This document shows, in pieces, positions 1-6,070 of a stretch of DNA of 10,197 nt. This stretch comes from Pseudomonadota bacterium (GTDB lineage: Bacteria > Pseudomonadota > Gammaproteobacteria > Burkholderiales > Ferrovaceae): contig JAJZHV010000027.1 of the NCBI GenBank assembly GCA_021804345.1, forward strand, positions 1 to 10,197. Direction: 5' to 3'. The notes below the pieces were generated by a model. The model saw only the letters and a program-made list of their open reading frames with translations. It had not been told where the DNA came from and ran no database searches. The translations under genes and the position numbers were made by a program. Each line of letters opens with the position of its first letter. The stretch's first letter is position 1.

Positions 1-223
1 TCTGCGCAACGCGCCCACCAAGCTGATGAAGTCGCTGGACTATGGCAAGGGCTACCGCTATGCCCACGACGAGGAGGGCGGCTTTGCCGCCGGCGAGCGT
101 TACCTGCCCGATGGCATGGCCCCGCCAGGTTGGTACCAGCCCGTGCCCAGGGGCTTGGAAACCAAGATTGCCGACAAGCTGGCCCAACTAAAGAAGCGGG
201 ATGAGGAGGCCGGTGGGCAATGA
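1..223 (+). CDS. rarA: Replication-associated recombination protein A (RarA/MgsA), C-terminal end only
   Basis: This is the last 73 residues of a gene that enters from the left edge; the first complete codon is at base 2 and the stop is TGA at 221-223. The residues [20 protein letters not shown] (here [12 protein letters not shown]), [11 protein letters not shown] and [10 protein letters not shown] match the conserved tail of RarA, a AAA+ ATPase related to clamp-loader subunits that acts at stalled replication forks. The Walker motifs lie outside the window, so the ATPase itself cannot be checked. The family assignment rests on this tail alone but the match to it is strong. The next gene on the same strand is a tRNA with its own promoter, so nothing suggests co-transcription. 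Confidence 0.9.
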   Translation, partial: LRNAPTKLMKSLDYGKGYRYAHDEEGGFAAGERYLPDGMAPPGWYQPVPRGLETKIADKLAQLKKRDEEAGGQ

Positions 224-277
224 ACGCCTGTGCAGTCTGTGGGAGGACCGCAACGGGCCCTTGAGGGCGCGCACACG

Positions 278-312
278 GGGACAAAGTGGCGTGGTTTCCG
301 GTATAATGCCGG
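278..312 (+). promoter_or_regulatory. Promoter of the tRNA-Val gene
   Basis: A perfect -10 box TATAAT lies at 302-307. A partial -35 match, GGGACA (4 of 6 to TTGACA), lies at 278-283 with an 18-bp spacer. The bases just after the -10 box (GCCGGC, 308-313) are a GC-rich discriminator, which is typical of stable-RNA promoters under stringent control. Transcription would start near 314, giving a leader of about 28 nt before the tRNA. The stringent-control reading is inference. Confidence 0.7.
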
Positions 313-341
313 CTGTTACGTGGTTTTGATTTTCAGGGTTT

Positions 342-416
342 GCGAGCGTAGCTCAGTGGTAGAGCATCGCCTTCACACGGCGGGGGTCGGGGGTTCGAAA
401 CCCTCCGCTCGCACCA
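342..416 (+). tRNA. tRNA-Val, anticodon CAC
   Basis: A full cloverleaf can be folded by eye. The acceptor stem is GCGAGCG (342-348) pairing with CGCTCGC. The D-arm contains AGCTCAGTGGTAGAGC. The anticodon stem is TCGCC/GGCGG (one T-G pair) around loop TTCACAC, giving anticodon CAC, which reads the valine codon GTG. The T-arm is GGGGG/CCCTC around loop TTCGAAA (one G-T pair). The 3' end ACCA is encoded in the DNA. The gene is 75 nt including CCA. A CAC-anticodon valine tRNA is absent from E. coli but common in GC-richer bacteria, where it supplements the TAC isoacceptor. No terminator is visible downstream: the rdgC stop codon on the opposite strand begins 5 bp after the CCA. Confidence 0.97.
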
Positions 417-421
417 AAAAA

Positions 422-1336
422 TCAATGAGACCCCTCGGCGACAACATCGCCCCCCACTGGGGATACCTCCCCTCCCAAGGCGTCGATCAGGTCGGGCAGC
501 AGACGCGATAATTCACCACTCATCAGTGCCAGATCACTTTCAAAGGCTTCTTGTGCATCCTCGGGGTTTGTGTCGATCGTACCAATGAAGGCCAGACGCT
601 TGAGCTGAAACGGCTCGTGCAGGACGAAGGAAATTTTATCGGCCCAGGTGAGTGCCAGCCGGGTGACTTCATTGCCAGCGCTGATGTGGTTGCGAATGCC
701 TTCGGAATCCAGCGTGTGATGGGCATAGCGAACCTTGGCCCGTTCGTCCTCCCGGGCCCGTAATTCGCAGTCACGATCCACGCTGAAAAGAGCAGGCAGT
801 TCATCACCGGCCAGCCATCCGGTCATGGCGGCCACCGGAGAGCGGTGGGTTTTGATCGGCGTTGCCGAAAACTCGACTCCCGACTGCCGCAAGATGGTCA
901 GTAATTCATCGGCTCTGGCCGGGCTTGGGCTGTCAACGACCAACCAGCCGCCCGCCGGATCGATCCAGGCGGGGGTGGTCTGCCGGACCACAAAAGCGCG
1001 CCGCAGCAATTCCTCGTGCACCGCGGTCTTGATGTCCCGCAACTGTTTTTTGCTGGGTCGGTAGCCGTGATCTTCTTCAAAAACTTTGGCTTTGGCAGCG
1101 GTATACTGGGTGACGACGGTGCCGGGCAACAGTTTCTTTTCAGTGCCCAGGGTGATGAAGAAATGCCCTGCCAGACTGTAGGCCAATCGATCGTCCTGTG
1201 GGCCCACCCAACCTTGACTTTGTGCATCGCCCCCCAGACATTCCTGTAATGGGCGAAGGGCAAGCTGGTCGTTGAGTGCAGTTGCACTGAGGTGCCAATT
1301 GGTCAGACGGAAAACCTGAAGATTTTTAAACCACAT
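422..1336 (-). CDS. rdgC: Recombination-associated protein RdgC
   Basis: The 304-residue product is the usual RdgC length (about 303 in E. coli). It begins MWFKNLQVFRL, the family's characteristic start, and contains GYRPSKKQLRDIK near the middle of the N-terminal half and TWADKISFVLHE further on. RdgC is a ring-shaped dimer that encircles double-stranded DNA and limits RecA loading, so it acts in the cytoplasm on recombination and fork repair. The ATG at 1336 is the only start giving the conserved N-terminus; a weak GGA lies about 8 nt upstream. A possible -10 (TAAAAT, minus strand 1363-1358) precedes it. The 3' end abuts the convergent tRNA-Val gene; the stop TGA is followed directly by six T on the coding strand. 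RarA and RdgC both act at forks, but they are on opposite strands here. Confidence 0.95.
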   Translation of the reverse strand: MWFKNLQVFRLTNWHLSATALNDQLALRPLQECLGGDAQSQGWVGPQDDRLAYSLAGHFFITLGTEKKLLPGTVVTQYTAAKAKVFEEDHGYRPSKKQLRDIKTAVHEELLRRAFVVRQTTPAWIDPAGGWLVVDSPSPARADELLTILRQSGVEFSATPIKTHRSPVAAMTGWLAGDELPALFSVDRDCELRAREDERAKVRYAHHTLDSEGIRNHISAGNEVTRLALTWADKISFVLHEPFQLKRLAFIGTIDTNPEDAQEAFESDLALMSGELSRLLPDLIDALGGEVSPVGGDVVAEGSH

Positions 1337-1370
1337 GGGCGCAATCCAAAAATCCTGATTTTACACCACG

Positions 1371-1408
1371 CCACCACCCGTCCGGTGGTGGCAGACCTGA
1401 TCGATCAG
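1371..1408. repeat. Inverted repeats in the rdgC/cytochrome b561 divergent region
   Basis: Two perfect dyads sit side by side. CCACCACC (1371-1378) and GGTGGTGG (1384-1391) form an 8-bp stem with a 5-nt loop, and CTGATCGATCAG (1397-1408) is a 12-bp palindrome with two GATC sites. The first dyad lies just upstream of a possible rdgC -10 box (TAAAAT, minus strand 1363-1358), where a regulator could act. Neither dyad is followed by a T-run in either direction, so a terminator is unlikely. The binding-site role is inference. Confidence 0.5.
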
Positions 1409-1482
1409 CAGTAAAATTTTCATGTCTTAAGATTGTTTTAATTTTTTTGGGTGATACTGGCGGTCTCCACGAGCCGCATGAC

Positions 1483-1489
1483 AAGAGGT
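1483..1489 (+). promoter_or_regulatory. Ribosome binding site fixing the cytochrome b561 start
   Basis: AAGAGGT lies 5 nt before the ATG at 1495 and supports that start codon over the out-of-frame ATG at 1508. Confidence 0.7.
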
Positions 1490-1494
1490 AGCAG

Positions 1495-2022
1495 ATGAAC
1501 GACGTCTATGATCGCACAACCATTCGATTCCACTGGTGGGTGGCCGGCATTATTCTGGCCCTCTGGACCTTGGGGCAATGTATCGATTTTTTCCCCAAGG
1601 GTGACGCCCGCATCGCCGCCCGCAGCGTGCACATCACGCTGGGAGCAACCCTGCTGGTGCTCTACCTGTTGCGCTTGCGCTGGCGCAGGACTCACGGCAC
1701 CAAACTGCCACCAGCGGACCCCGGCATGCCAGGTAAACTGGCCATCGGTGTGCATCATTTGCTGTATGTGTTGCTGGGTTGTGTTCTTTTGGCTGGACTG
1801 ACGGCTGCATGGTTTCGAGGCGATACTTTATTCAATGTGTTCCAGATTCCCGCGCTGTTTCCCGAGGGAGCCTCCTGGCGGGAAGATATCGTGGATGTCC
1901 ACGGACTACTGGCTAATAGTCTCTTTGGGCTGGCGCTTCTGCATGCCACTGCCGCCCTGTGGCACCACATCATCAAGAAAGACACAGTGCTGCGCCGGAT
2001 GTGGCCCGGTATCAGGCCATAA
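1495..2022 (+). CDS. Cytochrome b561-type di-heme membrane protein
   Basis: The 175-residue product matches the bacterial cytochrome b561 family (Ni-hydrogenase cytochrome b / PF01292 type; E. coli CybB is 176 residues). Four hydrophobic segments are visible at about residues 12-30, 45-60, 85-106 and 133-158. Histidines sit where heme ligands are expected: H13 (RFHWW), H46 (VHITLG), H136 (DVHGLLAN) and H150 (LLHATAAL), a spacing very close to that of CybB. Such proteins carry two b hemes and move electrons between quinol and partners in the inner membrane; some act as superoxide:ubiquinone oxidoreductases. The exact partner here is not shown. The last 11 bp overlap the 3' end of the convergent HAD phosphatase gene, so no terminator lies between them. 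I give no symbol because several paralogues of this family exist per genome. Confidence 0.9.
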   Translation: MNDVYDRTTIRFHWWVAGIILALWTLGQCIDFFPKGDARIAARSVHITLGATLLVLYLLRLRWRRTHGTKLPPADPGMPGKLAIGVHHLLYVLLGCVLLAGLTAAWFRGDTLFNVFQIPALFPEGASWREDIVDVHGLLANSLFGLALLHATAALWHHIIKKDTVLRRMWPGIRP

Positions 2023-2686
2023 AAGCGCGCGCCAGGGGTTGTTCCAGACGCGTCCAGTGGTCAGGTAAGGCCTTACCGCCGGAGGCCGCATTTGGGGTAC
2101 CCCAGGCAGCAAAATAAAAGGGAAGCTGATTGGCTTCGGCGGCAACGCCGTCTTCCACACGATCGCCCACGTAGAGCGTTGAAGCGCATGGCAGATGATG
2201 CGCCTGCAGGATGTGCTGGATCAGGGCAGATTTGTCCGATTTAGCGGGCGTGAAGGAATCCAGTGCGTAGACTCCTTCAAAACAGGACTCCCAGCCCAGA
2301 TGGATGAGGATTTGCTGGGTTGGCAGAGCCCGTTTGTTGGTGGCAATGAACAGTCGAATCCCATGCCCCAGCAAGTTTTTCAGAAGAGCAGGAATCCCCT
2401 CGAAGGCCGGTGTGAGCAGGGCACAGGTGGCGTCGTAATGGGTTTTGAAGGCCTGCGCCAGTTGTGCAAGCAGGATCTCATCGGATGAACCCGTCAGCAG
2501 GGCCAAGGTCTCGGCCAGAGTGGGGCCGACGAGCCCTGACTCTAGGGCAACTACAGGAGTGACGCCGCAGTCCTGCAGTGCTGCGCGGTATGCGCTCAGA
2601 ATAGCTGGTGCCGAATCAACCAGAGTGCCGTCAAAGTCGAAGAGAATGGCCGACCAGCGTTTGCGAGCATCAGTCGTTGGTGGCAT
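2012..2686 (-). CDS. HAD-family hydrolase, phosphoglycolate phosphatase-like
   Basis: The start chosen is the ATG at 2686 (224 residues) because AAGGA lies about 6 nt before it; a longer in-frame start at 2731 would reach deeper into the upstream gene and lacks such support. All four HAD motifs are present: motif I LFDFDGTLVDS with the nucleophile D17 and acid D19, motif II with T116 (IATNK), motif III lysine K152 (SDKSAL), and motif IV GDRVED (174-179). The helical cap between residues 25 and 95 is of the Gph/PGMB type. These enzymes remove phosphate from small molecules in the cytoplasm, for example 2-phosphoglycolate; the substrate cannot be told from sequence. The gene overlaps the DUF5666 lipoprotein gene upstream by 17 bp, which suggests translational coupling, and overlaps the convergent cytochrome gene by 11 bp. 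Confidence 0.88.
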   Translation of the reverse strand: MPPTTDARKRWSAILFDFDGTLVDSAPAILSAYRAALQDCGVTPVVALESGLVGPTLAETLALLTGSSDEILLAQLAQAFKTHYDATCALLTPAFEGIPALLKNLLGHGIRLFIATNKRALPTQQILIHLGWESCFEGVYALDSFTPAKSDKSALIQHILQAHHLPCASTLYVGDRVEDGVAAEANQLPFYFAAWGTPNAASGGKALPDHWTRLEQPLARAFMA

Positions 2687-4328
2687 TGTTATCCTTTGAT
2701 CCGGATTGATAGGGGCGGATGACCGTGGCACTGAGCAGTCCGTTGGACAAGGCCCCGATGATATCCAGACTCTGACCGTTGGTCATGATCAGGCTGCCGG
2801 TTGCAGGATCAAGCAAGCCGGGATCGATGAACGTGTTGGCTGTCCAGTTGACGGTGACCGTGGTGCCGGATTCATTGAACGGGGTCAGCGTCAGGGTTCC
2901 GGAAGCGGTACTCCCGGATAGATTGGAAACGGTTCCCCGCAGGTCTGTGACGAGATCAGCGTTACTGCTTGTGCTGGGCGCTTTGCAGTTGATGCTGCTG
3001 GCTGTCACGGGCTGCCCGGGGGCGGAGGTTCCGAGTACATCCAGAAAAACCAGCGTGTTGCTGCTTAAGCCACTGCACCCGGTATACAGGGTGGAGGTGT
3101 TGGTGCTGATCGCCGTACCCTGCAAGGTAAAGGTCTGCGCTATCGGTCCTGCCCAGCTGTTGGTACTGCCTTTGATCTCCACCAACTGCATATTGCTGGC
3201 GGCATTGGACAAGGTAACGTAATGATCTTCTGTCTGGTGGCTGCCATACAGCGCAGCGGCGTTCAAACCGCTGCCCGACAGGGCGCCGGTGAGACGTACG
3301 TAATCGCCGTCACCGATATTGCCCTGATAGCTGCTGGGTAATGTAACTAAAGTACCCTGTACCAGCGCGGTGTTGTTGGTCGGATTGTAGTTACTGATCA
3401 GCCCACTGATCTGGGCAACGGCTTGACCGGCGGTATTAGCGCTCAAACTGGTATTGGTGATCAGGGTGGCCGGGATGCCCTGGCCCGAGCTGGCGCTGTT
3501 CCAGATGTTGCGGGCAACCCAGGCAGACAGGGTTTGACCCGTTGCCAGGGAGCTGGGTAGCACCCCCTGCAAGGTGATGCCCGTGGAGCCGGCGCCGGAG
3601 CCGGCATTGAGCGTGACCTGGCTGGCGGCGGCATTGATGCTGGTTACGATGCCACCCAGGTGTACCGGTGCGATGGCAGAGGGCGTGGTGGCGGTGATTT
3701 CCAGTCGAGAGGCCACGAGAATCCAAGCGTTGTGCGTGCCATCTAGGACCCAGGTGCCATGCGCTTCCACTTCGTTGCCGGGACCCATCTGGCCCAGGCA
3801 GTCGGCAATAGGCAAAGTGGCACTATAGCTGGGGTTGACCAGCGTGCACCCGGACAACACGGTGGTGATGCCCAGAGGGGTATTGGCAGCCGCGGTCACA
3901 ATACGCACCCATTGCCCGTCTATCTGGGCCCACCAGTCCCCCGTGGTGGCATCCAGAACCGGTGACAGGGTTAGGGGTCCGGACAGCGCAGGCAGTATCG
4001 TCACCGCCGTCGCATTTCCCGAGGCATCCAGAGTGGCCTGAACACGGTCTCCCAGTTTCAGTAGTCCCGTAATGGCCTGGCCGGCGCTATCCTCCTGGTC
4101 GATCGTTGTGCTGGTGGTGGTCAGATATTCCGTGCCATCGATAAACACACTACCAAACCCCGTCACCAGCCCCTGTACCACCCCAGTTCCACCGCTGCCC
4201 ACACCGGCCGAGTTGAGCAAGGCTGCCACACCCCCGCCGCCACAGGAACTCAGGAAGGTGCACAGTCCCAGCAATCCCAGGAGCCGTGCCAAGGGTTTGA
4301 GGGGCGGGGTGAGCGCAGGTGCATTCAT
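2670..4328 (-). CDS. Secreted lipoprotein with DUF5666 domains
   Basis: The ATG at 4328 gives 552 residues and is preceded by CTGGAG 9 nt upstream; an in-frame ATG at 4373 lacks a ribosome site and would give an unusually long leader. The N-terminus is a lipoprotein signal: charged K11 and R15, a leucine-rich core, and lipobox LSSC with the lipidated cysteine at C29, followed by a glycine run. No aspartate follows the cysteine, so by the E. coli rule the protein would go to the outer membrane. The segment GTGVVQGLVTGFGSVFIDGTEY (48-69) is the typical start of a DUF5666 domain, and similar beta-rich units appear near 222-275, 305-360 and 463-538. The mature part is rich in Ser, Thr, Asn and Gly and has four cysteines (161, 177, 418, 448). 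Function is unknown. It lies 48 bp after a DUF6502 gene, a pairing seen in related bacteria. Confidence 0.85.
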   Translation of the reverse strand: MNAPALTPPLKPLARLLGLLGLCTFLSSCGGGGVAALLNSAGVGSGGTGVVQGLVTGFGSVFIDGTEYLTTTSTTIDQEDSAGQAITGLLKLGDRVQATLDASGNATAVTILPALSGPLTLSPVLDATTGDWWAQIDGQWVRIVTAAANTPLGITTVLSGCTLVNPSYSATLPIADCLGQMGPGNEVEAHGTWVLDGTHNAWILVASRLEITATTPSAIAPVHLGGIVTSINAAASQVTLNAGSGAGSTGITLQGVLPSSLATGQTLSAWVARNIWNSASSGQGIPATLITNTSLSANTAGQAVAQISGLISNYNPTNNTALVQGTLVTLPSSYQGNIGDGDYVRLTGALSGSGLNAAALYGSHQTEDHYVTLSNAASNMQLVEIKGSTNSWAGPIAQTFTLQGTAISTNTSTLYTGCSGLSSNTLVFLDVLGTSAPGQPVTASSINCKAPSTSSNADLVTDLRGTVSNLSGSTASGTLTLTPFNESGTTVTVNWTANTFIDPGLLDPATGSLIMTNGQSLDIIGALSNGLLSATVIRPYQSGSKDNNATND

Positions 4329-4376
4329 GGGTATGGACTCCAGGGTAAGGGGCGTTCGAGAAATGTGGGTCATGGC

Positions 4377-5249
4377 TTAAAGGGGTGGGGCGGCTTTGCG
4401 CGGCTTGCGTTTTTTGACAGGAACGGAGTCGATCTGAATGGGCTCAGAATAGCAGAACATGCCCAATCGAATGCGTTGATCGCCCCCCTGTGGCTCGTCC
4501 TGGTCGCTCAGGGGAGTGGCGGCCCGTAGCATGGTTTGCAGGGTTTTGGACCAGAGCGACAGGGCCAGGCGCTCCAGGACCTTGATGGACTCCTGGGACA
4601 AGCCATCTGCAAATACGCTTTGTTCGAGGAATTTCCGAGGCCCTGGCAGGCTCAGGTTATGTACGCCGGCTGCTAGATGGTCGGCGCAACTGCCAGCAAA
4701 CAGGTTGCCCGCCTCCACCGATTGCGGGTCCATGATGAAGGCATCACGACAGAGCCGAACCTGCTCCTGCTCATCGGTGACCATCCCCAAGCGAATCAAC
4801 TCGTTGAGAATGGCCCGCGGATGAACATCGTTAGAGACTTGCCGGGTCACGGCTTCGAAGGATGGAGCCTCTCCCGCAAAGGGCAGCACCTCGGGCCATT
4901 CCAGGGTCATCCAGCGGGTGATGACCTGGGAGGGAACAGTGGGTCGCCCCAGTTGCTCGCGCGTGACTTCGGTGGGCTTGCGCTCTTGGGTGGCCAGGGA
5001 TTCCAGCAGGGCTTTCACATCCTTGCGGTGCAATCCCGAGAGCATGCTGATGGCGGAATCGTTTTGTTTGCCGCCCAGACGGTCCAGTTCGTGACGCGCC
5101 TGATCCAGAAAAACCTGCTTCATGGCAGCCGAGAATTCCGGGTGTCGCACGCCTGATCGCAACAGCCATAAAATGAGCGGCTGCATGATCACCAGCGCCT
5201 GTTGAAGCACTTGATCGGCATGAAGGGCGGCAGGGGAGGAAGATTCCAT
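4377..5249 (-). CDS. DUF6502 family protein, probable DNA-binding regulator
   Basis: The 290-residue product matches the DUF6502 family: LRSGVRHPEFSAAMKQVFLDQA (30-51) and, after a short gap, SAISMLSGLHRKDVKALLESL (65-85), which reads like a helix-turn-helix with RKDV in the second helix. A second helical unit, FEAVTRQVSNDVHPRAILNE (131-150) followed by LIRLGMV, resembles a winged-helix element. There is no signal peptide or membrane segment; the C-terminus is a basic tail (KKRKPRK, 279-285). The start chosen is the ATG at 5249. An in-frame GTG at 5288 would add 13 residues but place the promoter palindrome inside the gene. No Shine-Dalgarno precedes 5249, and the -10 box ends 6 nt before it, so the mRNA may be leaderless. 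Its partner downstream is a DUF5666 lipoprotein. The role as autoregulator is inference; the biochemical function is not established. Confidence 0.8.
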   Translation of the reverse strand: MESSSPAALHADQVLQQALVIMQPLILWLLRSGVRHPEFSAAMKQVFLDQARHELDRLGGKQNDSAISMLSGLHRKDVKALLESLATQERKPTEVTREQLGRPTVPSQVITRWMTLEWPEVLPFAGEAPSFEAVTRQVSNDVHPRAILNELIRLGMVTDEQEQVRLCRDAFIMDPQSVEAGNLFAGSCADHLAAGVHNLSLPGPRKFLEQSVFADGLSQESIKVLERLALSLWSKTLQTMLRAATPLSDQDEPQGGDQRIRLGMFCYSEPIQIDSVPVKKRKPRKAAPPL

Positions 5250-5255
5250 AGGGGT

Positions 5256-5284
5256 ATTATATGTGAAATTTTCACATAAATAAA
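5256..5284 (-). promoter_or_regulatory. Promoter with palindromic operator for the DUF6502-DUF5666 operon
   Basis: On the minus strand a perfect -10 box TATAAT runs 5261-5256, 6 nt before the ATG at 5249, and a weak -35 (TTTATT, 3 of 6) runs 5284-5279, with a 17-bp spacer. The spacer is filled by a 19-bp perfect palindrome, 5278-5260, with half-sites TATGTGAAA and TTTCACATA around one central base; it overlaps the -10 by 2 bp. A dimeric protein bound here would block RNA polymerase. The most economical candidate is the adjacent DUF6502 protein, but that is inference. Confidence 0.7.
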
Positions 5285-5471
5285 GCACTGGATGTCCAAG
5301 TCTGTATGGTCTGGACTAAACAGGCAAGCTTCCAGGGGAGGGCAGGAACGGGATTACGCGGGCAAAAGCACCGCATTGGGTTGATCATAAACAATTTCTT
5401 CCCCAAAGGGAACCGCTGCCGTTGATTCGGATTGTCCATGAGGCACAGGAAGCGATCCAGTCAGCAGGTGC

Positions 5472-5999
5472 TCAATGCCCTTCAAAGCTACAGAGCGCAA
5501 AGACCGGATAGCCCAGATTTTCCAGGCGCACGCGCCCGCCCAACTCGGGCAGATCGACCACAAAGGCGCATTCCACCACCTGCGCACCTAGGCGTGCAAG
5601 CAATTGGGTGGCGGCCTGAGCGGTGCCTCCGGTGGCCAGCAAATCGTCCACCAGCAAAACGCGCTCGCCCGCATCAATGGCGTCCTGATGAATTTCCATC
5701 CGGTCGGTACCATATTCCAAGGTGTAATCATGGCCAAAGGTGGGTGCAGGCAATTTTCCCTGCTTGCGCAGGGGCACGAAGCCCACACCCAGAAGATAGG
5801 CCAAAGGGGCCCCCAGAATAAAGCCGCGGGATTCGATCGCTGCAACCTTGTGCAGGGGTTGGTTCTTGTAACGCTTGGCCAGTTCCTGGATAGTCAGCCG
5901 AAAACCCACAGGATCCTTGAGCAGGGTGGTGATATCTCGAAACTGGATGCCCTCTCTGGGGTAGTGCGGAATGGTTCGAATCAGGGATTTGATGGGCAT
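5472..5999 (-). CDS. apt: Adenine phosphoribosyltransferase
   Basis: The 175-residue product has the hallmarks of Apt, which converts adenine and PRPP to AMP and pyrophosphate in purine salvage in the cytoplasm. The PRPP-binding loop VLLVDDLLATGGTA spans 114-127, with the DD pair at 118-119. The N-terminal PHYPREGIQFRDITTLLKDP (11-30) and AIESRGFILGAPLA (54-67) are typical. The length is close to the usual 170-185 residues, so the gene appears intact. GGAG lies 7 nt before the ATG at 5999. It follows the acyltransferase gene by 71 bp on the same strand and may share its transcript. The window also holds purL, so both de novo and salvage purine genes are present, although on opposite strands. 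Confidence 0.95.
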   Translation of the reverse strand: MPIKSLIRTIPHYPREGIQFRDITTLLKDPVGFRLTIQELAKRYKNQPLHKVAAIESRGFILGAPLAYLLGVGFVPLRKQGKLPAPTFGHDYTLEYGTDRMEIHQDAIDAGERVLLVDDLLATGGTAQAATQLLARLGAQVVECAFVVDLPELGGRVRLENLGYPVFALCSFEGH

Positions 6000-6025
6000 G
6001 GCAACACTCCAGAGGGCCGTTTGTA

Positions 6026-6050
6026 GCGCCTAATCCCGGAGCGGGAGCGC
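6026..6050 (-). other. Small hairpin between the acyltransferase gene and apt
   Basis: TCCCG (6034-6038) and CGGGA (6042-6046) form a 5-bp stem with a 3-nt loop, extended by outer GCGC/GCGC (6026-6029, 6047-6050) across a 4-nt bulge. No T-run follows on the transcribed strand, so it is more likely an mRNA structure than an intrinsic terminator. Confidence 0.3.
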
Positions 6051-6070
6051 GCATTGAATCCATCAGAAGT

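Noticed and set aside
342..416. tRNA gene as an integration site for a mobile element
   Set aside because: No integrase, no repeated tRNA 3' end and only conserved genes follow.
230..511. Plus-strand open frame of 93 codons
   Set aside because: It runs through the tRNA-Val gene and into the antisense of rdgC, so it is not a protein gene.
6026..6050. Terminator between the acyltransferase gene and apt
   Set aside because: The stem is short and bulged and no T-run follows on the transcribed strand.
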